Shown piece after piece: positions 32,791 through 44,579 of a DNA stretch of 64,000 bases. A model generated the notes under the pieces. It saw only the letters and a list, made by a program, of their open reading frames with translations. It was not told the DNA's origin and did no database searches. Location: assembly GCA_907164885.2 (NCBI GenBank), contig OU015490.1:230478391-230542390 (forward strand), written 5' to 3'. The DNA comes from Dolomedes plantarius. Taxonomy: Eukaryota; Arthropoda; Arachnida; Araneae; Dolomedidae. The stretch's first letter is position 1. Each line of letters starts with the position of its first letter. The position numbers were made by a program, and so were the translations under genes.

Positions 32791-33264
32791 TAATTGCAAA
32801 TACTGTACGTTTTTCTCTATTTTTAAAGAAAGTGAATTTTTTTTGCTTTGATAATAACAGTGTTTATTTAGAATTTTTTTCTTTTAATAGTAACAGATAT
32901 ATTTAAGTTTCTTATGCTTGGATATTAACAGTGATAATTTAGTATTTGTGTATTACTGTGTGGGAAATCTATATAGAGTGTTGATTAATTTGAGAATTCT
33001 GTTTATGTGTATTCTGTATAAGAGTTCGGTATTTTGATTTGATAGGTATTGAGTAAATTGTGAATGTTTATATTGTGCGGTGCTAGTTTGGTGTTCATAA
33101 GGGCTAAAATTATAGTTCGGTCTAAAATTGATCAGTTTTGAACTTGTTAGTTCCGGTTAGGACACATACCGTCGGAAGGTATAGCTAGTAGCTGAGGGAT
33201 AATTTTATTGTTTATCATAAATAATTAATAATAACCCTAAATTAGAAACCCTAAATTTGGAAAA

Positions 33265-35331
33265 ATGTCCTTTTTAAATAAGGGTAAGAAAGGGGACCTT
33301 TTAGAACTTTTAAAAGAGTTAGGAGGACTAGCTGACGATACGCTTAAGATTTTCGAAATTAAGAAGATCATTACAGAAAATGAAAATTACGTCGAAGAAG
33401 ACGCTAGACTCGCACTAGAGCGTATTATTGAAGATAGAAAGGAACGTGAAGAGAGACTTCGCCAAGAAGAGAAAGAAGCGAAACGAGAAGAGAGAGAGAG
33501 AGAAAGAGAAGACAAAATTCGTCAAGACCAACTTACTCTCGAAATGAGGAGATTGGAATTAGGAATTAATGGAGACAATAGAGCCCGAAATGGGAGGGAC
33601 AGAGATGCAGACGCAACTCAGAACATTCAGCTCCTTAAAACCATGCAGAAATTTGACGAGAAACGGGACGAAATGGGCCTGTATCTAATTAATTTTGAGA
33701 GAAGAGCAGAGATGGCGGGAGTCCCTAAACAAGATTAGGTGCCATATTTGTTAGGGGTACTAACCCCAGAAATTTCCAACATGATGGCCAGAGAATCGCC
33801 AGAACAGGCCAAAGATTATGACTACGTCAAAGAGATGATTCTCCAGAGATTTAGGATGAATACAGAAAAATTAAAACAACTGTTTTATCGCCATCCTAAA
33901 CTCGCAGATAAGTCATGGAGGAATTATGCCCATGAGCTTAGTGGCTATTATGATGAATGGATAGCAGATTTAGAAATCACTACATTTAAGAAACTGAGAG
34001 ACCTACACATAACGGAACAGATGAAGAGACGGGTACCTGCCGATATAAAAGATCATTTTTTGGAGCAGTGGATGCAGATTAATACTCCTTTAGAATTAGC
34101 GGAAAAAATAGATAAGTATGAAAGCTTGCAAGACAGTTTCCGAACAAGAGAATTCCCAAAGGATCAAAAGTCCACAGATAAAATTAATAAGCCATTTAAA
34201 AATAATCATAAATTTAAGGAAGAGAAGAAAGAAAAAAAAGATGTGGAAAAAGAAGTTTCTAGTGGACAAAACAAGGAAAGAATTTTTGAGAAAAGAAAAC
34301 AGCTCCGTTGCTACGAGTGTGGTTCTTATGACCATCTGAGACCACAGTGCCCTAAACTTAAAGAGACGGAAATTATCGCGGCAACAGAAACTAGTGGAGG
34401 AGACTCGAGTGGCGTGATGACTCCATATATCAGTCAGGGAGTCGTTAATGGAAAATCTACGTCTATTCTGAGAGACACAGGAGCGAGCATTGATCTGATT
34501 TCTAAAAATTTGGTACAACCCCATATGTACACAGGAGAGCACGTTTATGTCAGTGCACCTGTGTTAGATTCATCCGTTTGCTTACCTATAGCAGAGGTCG
34601 ATTTAAAATGTGAATGGGGCCACACCAGAACTAGAGCAGATGTCAGCAATACGGAATTCGAGCAGAAACACTATTTGTTAGGAAATAAAACGGCAGCCTT
34701 GCTTGAGAAGATCAACAGGAATGTTGAAGTTCCGGTGAAAAGTACTGTGCAAACTCGGGCCGAAAAACTAAAATTTGATAGAGAAAGACGAGACACGGGA
34801 GATGAAATAACGAGAATAGAGCAAGTGATTCCCGGATCAGAAGCGGTAGAAGAAATCACTTCGGAAGAGAGCGCGACTATCTTGCCTCTCCAGGAGAAAC
34901 AAATAATTACTCCCGACTTATTAAAGATTTCACCCGAAGAATTTAGAGTTGCACAAAGTGAGGACGAAGAATTAAAAGTAATTTTTGATACGGCGAAAAA
35001 GAAGACGCCCGAAGAAAATAAGTACGTAGTGGTAAAAGAGATGTTATTTTACCAGAAAAAAAATAACGATGGAACCACTAGAAAACTGCTTATTGTGCCT
35101 CGAAAGTATCGAGAGAAATTAAAAAGACTCTGCCACGAACATACTAATGTTCATTTAGGCGTTGCTAAGATGAAAGAATCATTAACTCAGTATTTTTATT
35201 GGCCATATTGTCACTTAGACATAAATGATTACGTGTCGGCTTGTGACAAATGTCAAAATGGGAAATGCCCTAATGTTAAGAATTATAAGAAACGTCTTAA
35301 CACTGTTAATTCCCGCCGAACACCAGGCTAA
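33265..35331 (+). pseudogene. Gag-protease-zinc finger polyprotein of element 2, one stop
   Basis: ATG 33265 (MSFLNKGKKGDLLELL) opens a frame closed by TAG at 33736-33738. The frame continues in register to TAA at 35329. The stop falls where element 1 has Trp (RDWAAYLLGVL against a break before PYLLGVL), consistent with one G-to-A change. Domains: charged helix; zinc knuckle CYECGSYDHLRPQC (about 34310-34350); protease LRDTGAS (about 34470); and the HHCC zinc finger CHEHTNVHLG to CDKCQ (about 35130-35255). After that, similarity to element 1 ends and the last 25 codons are unrelated. Apart from the TAG the frame is well kept, so it was probably functional until recently. Confidence 0.85.
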
Positions 35332-36818
35332 GCCGAAGTTTAGTCCTAAAAGTTTAAATGTATATTATAAGTATGTTGATTAATTGTAGTTTCAGTGTAA
35401 AAATGTGACCAGAAATTAATGTGTATTCGTTTGAGTAATGTTTTTTTATGAAGTGTAACATGTAATTGTTTGTAAATTTGAACGACTCGACCATAGAAGT
35501 TGAGTTTTGCTTTAAAGGAAAATTCAGGTGAAATTCCTTTGACGTTATCATAATATAACGGTTTTGTAGTGGCAAACGCCATATGACGGTTTTATGTATG
35601 CCGTGTTGGAATGCCTCAGGTAGGCTTTAATTAATGTTCAATTGTAACATTTTATGTTCTGTTTTGTTTGTTGCATAAGCCAGTAGAATGCCTCAGAAAG
35701 GTGTTGGCTAACTTTTAAATGCAAATGTGTATGTTTTTGTGTATACCTAAGAAGGTAGTAATTGGAGTCAAAATGCACTCCGTACGGTGTTTGAATACCG
35801 CAATTGAATGATTTATTGTGAAATCGATAAGTTTTGTCTGAAGAGTTGTTACGACAACAGATAAATGTAAGTGTTGTCAAAGAAACAAAGTGATTAACAG
35901 GAATGTGAAGTTTGTGAGTTTTTTTTGATAAGGAATGAGCCAATGAGCTATTTTGTTATAATTTTATGTCAGTCAGTACTGAAAAAATTAGACCCTAAAT
36001 CGATTGTGAATCCTATAGTAGGATAAAATGAATATTTAAATTTAGGTCACTGATGGCTGTCCACTTAAATGGAAAAGATTGGATCACAGGTAATCGTGAA
36101 CGAATTAATTTCCCTAATCCAAGATTTACGGAAAGCCGAGTATTAAATTGTTTTATGACAATAAGTGTTAAATGTATTAAAAGATAAGTAAGAAATTTAA
36201 AATTTTCATGTGTATTAGTCACCGTGATGATATGTTCTGTATGAAGTTTAGGTATCCATTTTGGATTTGTGTTTAATTTTAATTGTGTAAAGTTGTTTCA
36301 TGGTAACTGTGTTTAATATCAATTTGAGAATTTATTTGTGTCATGTGATCACAATTAAGGTAAATTATGGGATCCCAGTTGAGTGATTTACTAGTTATAA
36401 TGTTTTTTATGTAGTGTCATGTGTATGTACTAGTGTTCTATGAATTTAATTTTTTTTTGATTGACATGTATTAGTATACTGTTCTATTTAAATTTTTTGC
36501 CATGATTTGTTGTATTATTGTGAAATCTTTATAATTTCTTTGCTACGGCATGTTCTCTTATTAGAGATTTTAAAGTGCGTAAATTTTAAGTATAAATTCC
36601 TTTTGTTGTGCTTTTAAAAATGATACTTTGAAGTACAGTTAAAATTTTTCTTTCATGAAGGTAAAGCCAGAGTTTGATCAAAATTAACGGTCTACTCGTA
36701 ATGTCAATTGGGCGTGCATTTGCCTTCGGGAAAAGTTTCATAATTGAAATTGTCCTGAGAAGGACCATGTTTTTGTTCTGTTTTTTGCAGGTGAAAACTT
36801 TCTGCAGAAAAACATCTG
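35332..36818 (+). other. Non-coding replacement region in element 2
   Basis: About 1.5 kb, T-rich on the plus strand, standing where element 1 has integrase core, RT and RNase H. Minus-strand frames exist but show no motif. The sequence may be a captured segment, a long 3' leader of the family, or highly decayed coding sequence. I see no RT or RNase H motif in any frame. Confidence 0.6.
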
Positions 36819-36832
36819 GGGAGGGGAGGAAT
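36819..36832 (+). promoter_or_regulatory. Polypurine tract of element 2
   Basis: GGGGAGGGGAGGAA lies a few bases before the 3' LTR and shares its core with element 1. Confidence 0.8.
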
Positions 36833-36838
36833 TTAGTC

Positions 36839-37416
36839 TGTAATGACTTTGCGCCTCTTTCACACCCGGAATTCCTGAGAGGGCCTAACGGCAAGACGTC
36901 CATTATCAACCTACCGTATTCATCGGTGACAGTCGCTTTGTCACCGAGTTGTGGCAGACGCCGCGTCGCCATCGGACAATTAGGAAGCCGTCTTCTGTAA
37001 GAAATCCCCCTCCTTGCAGACAAAGCCTGTCCCGAGGAAGCCTGTCCCTACAAAGCCGTCTCCCTTAGCCTTTAGCGGAAGACGCGGAATGGTTTGAAGA
37101 CGGTCTACAGAAAGGAATTCAAAGAGAGCCCGCTTCAACCACCCACAGATTTTTGTGAGGATATATAGTCGCCACCTTGATGTAAATGGGGGCAGTTGAC
37201 TTTTTTTACAGGTGTGAACAACCCTCGTCGTCGGACGTGTGCCAGAGACGGAGAGCCTGCCGCGTTCCTCTCATGATATCCTGAACCCGAGAATTATCCT
37301 TAGATAATGTTTACTTTTTAATTATTGTATAGAGCCTATATTTATTCTCGAATGCCAATAAAGCATTTTGTAAATATTAAAGGCTGTCAGTCTTGATTTT
37401 AGGCGAAGTCCTTACA
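36839..37416 (+). repeat. 3' LTR of element 2
   Basis: 578 bp, almost the same as the 5' LTR. One clear difference is an extra stretch of about 19 bp after 'cccgagga' (near 37035-37060), which looks like a local partial duplication of 'agcctgtcc'. Confidence 0.88.
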
Positions 37417-37721
37417 GCTGTGTCATCGTTATAGAGAAATTTTGGTTGTGGTTATATATCTATATTCTATTGAATCAAGATCAAGGGACTTTGCCTTATG
37501 CCATTTTAACTGTACCTCTTATTAAGCTAACTAACTATGTTTTTTAGAATTATATGTGATTGTATTGTATTGATTTTATATTTTATTCAATTGTTTAATA
37601 TTTTAAGTATATAACTTCATTTCTTGTATTTTAATTATACTTGAAAATTGATTATTGTACCTTGTGTGATGCAACTTATGTAATCTGTGCTGAATGTTAA
37701 GACCTTCAACGGGGGCCGGGA
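37417..37721 (+). other. 3' part of BEL/Pao element
   Basis: Non-coding remainder of the BEL element between element 2 and the BEL 3' LTR. It ends with a purine-rich AACGGGGGCCGGGA just before the LTR, the likely polypurine tract. Confidence 0.6.
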
Positions 37722-38040
37722 TGTTAATGATCAAGGTGTTAATGCTCGAAAAATTCCCCAACCCGGGCGATAAGTCACCAAGAACATGGCTCATCTTGAT
37801 AATTGGCGACGTACGCGTGCTTGTGTATTTAATCAACCTGTTGCACTGTTCGAAGTCAGTTAGTAGTTTTTGCGAGCTATCGTGCCCTCGCTTTTCGAGC
37901 TATTGTGCTCTTATGTTGTGAGCTATCGTGCTCACTTTTATTGAGCCTTGGGGCTCCATTTTATTGTATATGACGAAATATCATATGTTTAATAAATTTT
38001 TAATAAGTCCATTTAAAGGGATTATTGAAAGTCCCTAACA
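37722..38040 (+). repeat. 3' LTR of BEL/Pao element
   Basis: TGTTAATGATC to TCCCTAACA, 319 bp, with several substitutions and small indels against the 324-bp 5' LTR. The insertion is therefore older than element 1. Confidence 0.88.
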
Positions 38041-38470
38041 ACACTCGTACTCAGATCATGAGATGTCTATACTGAAATATACGCTGGGTGAGCTTGGTTT
38101 CATTACTAAATAACTTAAAATAGTTGCATGATACAAAAATTATTTTACTCCTCAGAGGAGATATTTGAGATTATTTCAACAGTTACATCCATTTTTCGCA
38201 GTAATATTGTCTTTTTTGTAAACTATGCAATAAAAGTAGTAAACTGAACGCTGTTACACGCCATACTGGGGTGATGGAATGCCTATACTGAAATATACAC
38301 CAGATGTTTCTACTTAGTATTTGAAAGAGTTGCATGATATAAAATTTTATTTCATTCTTCCAAGGGGCTATTTGAGATTATTTTAACATTTTCATTCTTT
38401 TTTTTCCAGATTTTTTGTCTTTTTTTGTAAACCATATAACAAAGGAAGCAAACGGAACGTTGTTATACCC
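38041..38470. repeat. Dimeric satellite array, middle block
   Basis: Continues the array directly after the BEL element with a B-type unit (near 38055), then a more diverged unit. It is broken again at 38471 by an LTR. Confidence 0.8.
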
Positions 38471-39203
38471 TGTGACAATATGTTAATTTTCTCCCAGATA
38501 GTTGAACATATATTAATTCAAAAATACCGAGTTTAGGAATTAAATAACACATTATTTAATATGTACACTATATACACTTAAAGTACATGAAATATTACAT
38601 TCATATCCGCCCTAAGGCACCGGGGAGTTAGGATCCTTCCCCAAACAGTCGGAGTCCACCGACTACAGGAAACGGCACTAAGTCCCGGGATTCATGCTTC
38701 CTGAAAAAAATGTAATCTGGCTCAAGGACGCAGTATATATCATCTTCTGAGAGTAGATATCAAAGTCTATCTAACTCTTTTCTGTCTGAGGTTCTCCAAA
38801 AAAACTTCCAAGCTCCTCCTTCTCGAACATCTTCCGTCCTATCATTCGTTGGTTCATTTGCTTGGACGCTGATTTGTTGAAACTAGTGACAATTTCTTAT
38901 CCAACGTTTGATAATTCCCCACGCTGCGGGTTTTAACATAACGGACAGCCCGTTTTGTGCGTGAAGAATGTCCAACTCTCAACGAGTGACCTTTGTCGCA
39001 AGGTGACACCCTCTTGCCAGTGGACACGGAGAGGAACTCCGCTCTTCAGCCCGGGCGATGACCATCACTCACTTAGTTCGACACAAGCGGTCAACCCTCT
39101 TCACGCCCCCCTCTGTTGCCAAGGACAGGCAGCTCTCGTGTGACAGTGACACATCACACATATTCACACGGCTGACTGCTTGAAGAATTTCGTATTCTTC
39201 ACA
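38471..39203 (-). mobile_element. Solo LTR inside the satellite
   Basis: A 733-bp block of different composition. Read on the minus strand it begins TGTGAAGAATACG and ends ATATTGTCACA. The flanks ACCC and ACGC may be a 4-bp duplication with one change. Satellite sequence resumes on each side. Its start resembles that of the solo LTR at 48191, suggesting related families. Internal frames are incidental. Confidence 0.6.
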
Positions 39204-39640
39204 ACGCATACCCGATATATGGGATGTCTGTACTCAAATATGCGCTGGATTAAAAATTGGTTTTCCTACTAAGTAATATAAAAAAAAAGTTGCATGATAC
39301 AAAATTAAAATTCATTTATAAGAGGAGATACTTGAGAGTATTTTAACAATTACATATTTTTTTTTGCATTTATTTTATTTTATTTCTTGCAAAATATGCA
39401 ATAAAGTAAGCAAATGAAACTCTGTTACACGCCACCCCGGATACGGGATATCTACACTCAAATACACGCTGGGTGAGGTTGGTTTTTCTATAAAGTGATG
39501 TAAAAAAATTTGCATGATAAAAAAATTTTATTTCACTCTTCAAAGGAGATATTTGATATTATATTAACAGTTACATCCATTTTTCGCAGTTATTTTGTCT
39601 TTTCTGTAAACTACAACAATAAAGAAGGCAAACGAAACTT
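39204..39640. repeat. Dimeric satellite array, right block
   Basis: Two further units ('gggatgtctgtactcaaata' and 'gggatatctacactcaaata'), more diverged. The array fades out near 39640. Confidence 0.75.
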
Positions 39641-41160
39641 ACAAATAAAAAAAAAACTTTAATATAATTTACTTTACGTGTACTGACTATAATACAGGCA
39701 GCTTGGTGACGTTTTGACTTCGTATTCAACAGGGAGATGTTAAAAATAAGCATTCAAAAAACACTTCGATTGACTACATCACAATGTTTTAATAAAATTT
39801 AATCAGTTTGAAACACAGTCCGCCAGCTTCATTTCCATAATGACTCTTCTTTCCAGTAATTAAAATGGTCACAAAAAAGAAATAAAATTTCCACTCATGA
39901 GAATGGCAACCTTGGAACACTGAATGTTTATGGTACACTTGTGGCGTTACACCGTTGTGGAAAAAAAAAATTGCTCTCGCATGCGGTGGTTGTACGACTG
40001 TGTTCATACTTTTTCATGCACGACTTGTGAAGTGCATTAACAATATTAGCTGCATGTACGAAGACGATAATGGAACTGTAATAACAATAATCATATACAA
40101 GGATAAATGCTGATGGGAACGATTTGGCACTTCATTTTTTATACACGACAAAATAAGATCCGACTGTTTCTTTAGTTATTTATTTTCTTAATCGAAGGTT
40201 GGGAGATTTCAGCGTAAGTTCTAATGTTTTAATCATAGAATGAGTACATCTGGAATTTAGCAGCTCGTTTTGTTTTTGTAAATATTCTATTTTGAGGGAC
40301 TAATTTACGTTTATTTAATAAAAAAAAACATTTCATAAATAATGCAGGAATAACAAAGCATCCCTTTTAGCGATACCGGTCAGCTGTTGTAATATTTATA
40401 AGCTCAGATATATTCAATAAGCAACATAATATTTACATTTCATGGACTGACAGAACATAAGCACCAAAACATCAGGTTAATTTACTGGCTTGAAATACAT
40501 GTGTGCATTTTATATTTGGGAACTTCAGTACCTGATTTTAATTTTTTTGTTGTATGTCACTGAATAATGTTCATCTATTAGCATCGTTCATGTTGCAAAA
40601 CGCTCATAATGGCTGAAAGAAGCCTGCTATTAAAAGTTTAGTTTAAAATAAAGTTTCTATCAACACAGAAAAGAAACTCCCTCGTATGAATAATTCAATT
40701 TTATTTATAAATACTATATTTCTTTGATAAATACTATAATCTGTTTGATTTTATAAGTACTTTGATTTAATCGAATGAATTTCAGTGATTTTTAATGATT
40801 TTAAGTAACATAAAATTTAATATAAAAATAAATTAAAAATAATTATTACTTTAGTAAAACTAAATATAGTAATTTTTAATTCAAAGTTTTTAAAATTAAT
40901 TTCAGTTACAGGTTATGTAACACACTCACGTTCAATGGTGATATTATTTTTCCTTATTTCAAAAGGAATTATTTGAACTACTCATACAAAGGAATGAAGT
41001 CTTCCAAAATCGATAATGGCGCCTATTGTACTTCTTAACCTGTTGCAAAAACATTCAAAATATAGTAGAAAAGAATAACAGAGTTATAATCTACAAAAAA
41101 ATCATTTTACAAATTGCAAATTCTCCAGGTAATGAAAATAAAGTTAGCATTAATATAGCA
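39641..41160. other. Non-coding stretch, nothing recognised
   Basis: AT-rich. Frames at 39571-39753 and 39789-40007 (minus) are short and without motif. Confidence 0.5.
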
Positions 41161-41168
41161 ATATATGC

Positions 41169-41169
<1 letters not shown>

Positions 41170-41231
<62 letters not shown>
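41170..41231. repeat. (TA)n microsatellite
   Basis: About 30 uninterrupted TA units. Confidence 0.95.
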
Positions 41232-41234
<3 letters not shown>

Positions 41235-42366
41235 CATAAAATCTTTCAATTCAGGCAAAAATAATACACACGCTGATTTCTGTTAAAAAAATTATCAAAT
41301 AATATCATGCCTTGTAAAAGGAAACACCAATATTTTTAAAACATTGATAAGAAAACTTGAAATACCACTCCATGGAAGAAGATTAGTTTCTCTCTAAATC
41401 CTCCTTTTCCTTGATTGACAATATGCTCTTATGTATGGATATCACACATTTTTATAGAAAATGAAGTCATCGGATAGAATTATTTGGCTGCAGCACCAAG
41501 AAGTAGACCACTGAGATCAGAGCAAGGTACTAACTTCAATTTATATCAAATATTATCACTGGACTTAGGAATATGTATTTTTTCTCTCAAACCTCCAATC
41601 TTTGCATGACCGTACAAAAGCAATTATTGTAGGAATATTCGTTACTCCTACAGTAATTGCATATTAACACAACTAAGTATAATATTCCTTATTTACATAT
41701 AAACACATCTATGTTATAAAATGGACTGGCATGTAGGATAAAAGTATTAACATTTATATACCTGTTAATTTACCACAGTGTATGAAGCTGCTGCTATGTT
41801 CAATTTATTTTCGTGTTTACTGCCTTTACCGTCCTGTGATTCATAGGAATTTTGAGTTCATATTAATAATTAAATTATCATTTTCTTCCGTTCATATACT
41901 GTACTCCGTCTTAAATATTTATTGAAGGTTAATACTTTTCAAGTAAGCGAGGCCCAAAAATATAAATTATTAAATGAAACTTACTAGAATTGGGAGATAA
42001 ATGTCTTACAAATAGGATGACTTATATATTATATCGAATTTTTTTATTCCCAAATTTTATCACTCGAACGACATCTTAAATATTTAAGATCAATCTCGAT
42101 TTGCATTGGATTAAATTTGATGTTCCCGATCATAATTCTGTCATATCATGGCAGCGTGCACCCCTTTTCAAGGAAAAGGGCATATCACACTATCAACGTC
42201 AGACATACGACAGAGTGAAATAATATGGTTCACGGAAATTGCCATATTCCTCATCATATCTCTGATTTTTACTTGCCCTGATCTCTTGAATGCAACCCCC
42301 CAGGATTATTCCTGGGCGGTTGGCAACGGAGATTCCACCTGTGGATTCATCATAAATATTTCCATG
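41232..42366. other. Downstream flank and 3' untranslated region of the host gene
   Basis: No repeat was recognised. The right-hand part should lie downstream of, or within, the 3' end of the minus-strand gene. A 78-codon plus-strand frame and a 75-codon minus-strand frame near 42148-42426 have no motif. Confidence 0.4.
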
Positions 42367-42372
42367 TTTATT
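42367..42372 (-). terminator. Poly(A) signal of the minus-strand gene
   Basis: AATAAA on the minus strand, 60 bp downstream of the stop codon at 42433-42435. Confidence 0.5.
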
Positions 42373-42432
42373 TCCTTGAAATGATAAGAATAAACCTTTA
42401 GTCACGTAAGCAAAACATATTGGCAAGTGTCC

Positions 42433-42716
42433 TCATAAATATTCAACTATATCACACTTGACTGACGGGTAAGAGCTATACAAAGGTGTTGACTCATCGT
42501 CATTGGGGGATTTCCTATTGTTCATTATCTGGCTGAGATACGGAAATATAGGCAATAGCCCAGGATCTGTCCTTCGATTGTGAATCACAGATACGGACTG
42601 ACCAGATGCTTCAGCAGTCCCATAACAGGTCATCCGCGCGTCTTTCAGTGCTCCTAGACTCTTCGTCCGTCTACGACCGTTGACAGAAGGCCTCATGGCA
42701 TTTGTATCGCTGTCTG
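42433..42716 (-). CDS. Host gene terminal exon
   Basis: The acceptor is TTTTTTTTCTTACAG before 42716. Reading phase 1 from the previous exon gives ADSDTNAMRPSVNGRRRTKSLGALKD-type sequence, Arg- and Ser-rich, to a TGA at 42433-42435. The last residues are SYPSVKCDIVEYL. RRRTKSLG looks like a basophilic kinase or 14-3-3 type site, which is inference. A GTCAGT at 42602 could serve as an alternative donor, but the downstream sequence still reads as plausible coding and an AATAAA follows. Confidence 0.75.
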
Positions 42717-43556
42717 CTGTAAGAAAAAAAAGAGAAATGCAGATTTTTACGGAAATAATAATATATACGCCTTTCTAAAATATGTATACTTAATTAGTAG
42801 CTGTGCATTAAGCCCCTGAAATTAAAATTACCGTAATTTTCGGACCATTACTAGAATCATGACAAAACACCGTATAAGTTATTATTGAATAAATCATTTA
42901 TTCATCCTCAATCTTGTTGAGATATTGCTCATAGTATAAATATTATATTTTTATGAACAACAAATATAGTTAATATTATGATAGAATTCATCATCAGAGA
43001 TGACATTTGTAAGTATAGTATAAGCTTGAGGTCTTAAATAAACTTCAGTTACACAAGAGGCTTTCCTGTATATTTTTAAATAATTTCCAACAGTTATATG
43101 TTAAAAAAGGAATTTTTTTTTAGTTAAAGAAAAAATATTTAAGAAACATAAAATTATCTGCGTTGTCACTGGTGGATGTTTGTTTGCAATACAAGTAGAC
43201 ATGGCGTAATATTCATAAAAACTGTATAAATATTCACCAAAATAAATGAATAAATCTGGACGCAGTTGCTACTAAGATGTACACTTAGACATAAATAAGA
43301 GGAGAAAATACAATGACAACAATTTCAGTGGAAGATTCATTGTAAGAAAGGCACAACATTTTCCTGAACTAATAGCAAATCTCCGTCCGGTCACTGATAC
43401 GTCACTGAAATATGTTACTAACGAGCTTCATTCATCGACATAACAACTTACTATGAATGGGTCAGAAAAAAAATGCTAGATTATCTATCAAGCCATCATT
43501 AAAGTTTTTAGCATAATATAAGCATTTTTGTTATCATTGAAAGAGAAATGTTGAGT
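42717..43556. other. Intron sequence, nothing recognised
   Basis: AT-rich intron of the minus-strand gene upstream of its last exon. It starts with a good polypyrimidine tract on the minus strand. Confidence 0.5.
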
Positions 43557-43565
43557 AAGGCCTAA

Positions 43566-43672
43566 TTAGAGGAGTATCATGAGTCTATCTCCACACACAC
43601 ACACACACACACACGCGCGTGCGTGCGTGCGTGTGTGTGTGTGTGTAGATATATAGACATGATACTCCTTTA
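43566..43672. repeat. Imperfect palindrome with (AC)n/(GT)n core
   Basis: Left 'ggagtatcatgagtctat' and right (reversed) 'ggagtatcatgtctatat' flank (CA)n, then GCGC, then (GTGC)n and (GT)n. The whole forms one long hairpin. It may be a snap-back MITE whose centre became a microsatellite. Confidence 0.7.
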
Positions 43673-43679
43673 ATCAACG

Positions 43680-43692
43680 TATATATATATAT

Positions 43693-43724
<32 letters not shown>
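43680..43724. repeat. (TA)n tract at a Helitron-like 5' end
   Basis: A TA run leading straight into AAAACAGTTCCGTAACTG, the conserved start of the Helitron-like family. Confidence 0.8.
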
Positions 43725-43729
<5 letters not shown>

Positions 43730-44250
43730 GTTCCGTAACTGACTCATTCATTCATTCACTGACTGACTGACATACAACGCACAAACCAAACCGCTGGACC
43801 AAAAGGGCTGAAATTTTGCATGGCGATTCTTCTAATAGTGTAGTGGTGCACTAAGAAAGATTTTTCTAAAATTCTTCTTCGATTTTTTTTAATTACATTT
43901 TTAAGCTGTTTTTTAAACTTTTTTTTACGTTTGCATTTAAAATAATACATTGAGGGTTATAAAATTTATATCACGAGAAAGATCATAAAAATTCCTTCAA
44001 AATGAAATTTTTTTCGAATTTTTACCTCCATTTTCTGATTTTTGGAGAATTTTTAAAGATTAATTTTTAGAATTTAATTTATTAAATGCTGATCACGTGA
44101 TTTCTTTTTCTGGTACTTTCAATAAATTTATCGTCACGTACGTAACAGCTAAATAGACAAAAAAATATTTTTTTGTCTTTCTAATGCAGCAGACGATTGG
44201 ATATTATCCAAAAAATACTAAAATACAGTAAAAGATATGTTCCTTAAACT
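43690..44250 (+). mobile_element. Helitron-like non-autonomous element, copy 1, 3'-truncated
   Basis: Shares with the copies at 53705-54460 and 57585-58190 the order: TATATA-rich start, 'acagttccgtaactgac', a (GACT)n stretch, 'cgcac.gaccaaaccgctgg', 'gggctgaaattttgcatgg', and 'ataaatttatcgtcacg'. No TIRs and no target duplication are visible. The 3' end seen in the 53705 copy is missing here. A 64-codon minus-strand frame inside it is incidental. Confidence 0.65.
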
Positions 44251-44367
44251 GTAGTATATGGTTTAGCATGTTCTATTAATTTAATTTGAATATTTTCTTC
44301 TACATTATTTTGTATATAAAAGTATCTGTTACGATAATTTTTATAAATATAGTTGTTTTTTTTTGTC

Positions 44368-44497
<130 letters not shown>

Positions 44498-44579
44498 AAA
44501 CAATAACTTTTCGTTATCATAAAACTGTCTATTCAAGATTCTTTCATCTTATCGCAACATAACACTGTCCCTCATTTAA

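Larger units (their letters stand above)
31500..37416 (+). mobile_element. Gmr1-like LTR element 2, internally deleted
   Basis: LTRs are at 31500-32058 and 36839-37416, with a 4-bp duplication GCTG (31496-31499 and 37417-37420). It is inserted in the BEL element. It shares with element 1 the LTR start TGTAATGACTT, the end TACA, the tRNA-Leu-type primer site offset from the LTR, the MSFL Gag start, and the GGGGAGGAATTTA purine tract. Coding stops after the integrase zinc finger, and the integrase core, RT and RNase H are absent. In their place is about 1.5 kb of non-coding sequence. It could only move with enzymes supplied by a relative. Confidence 0.88.
25520..38040 (+). mobile_element. BEL/Pao LTR retrotransposon, dead, split by element 2
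   Basis: LTRs lie at 25520-25843 and 37722-38040, with a 5-bp duplication ACACT (25515-25519 and 38041-38045). Removing the element restores 'gttacactcgtactcag', which occurs intact in a neighbouring satellite unit near 24652. This gives an internal proof of the empty site. Coding relics follow BEL order: coiled-coil Gag with DUF1759-like part, zinc knuckles, protease, RT, RNase H, integrase and C-terminal domain. Several stops and frameshifts, a SINE-bearing insertion in gag and a 5.9-kb LTR element near the 3' end have inactivated it. Without element 2 it is about 6.6 kb. Confidence 0.9.
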
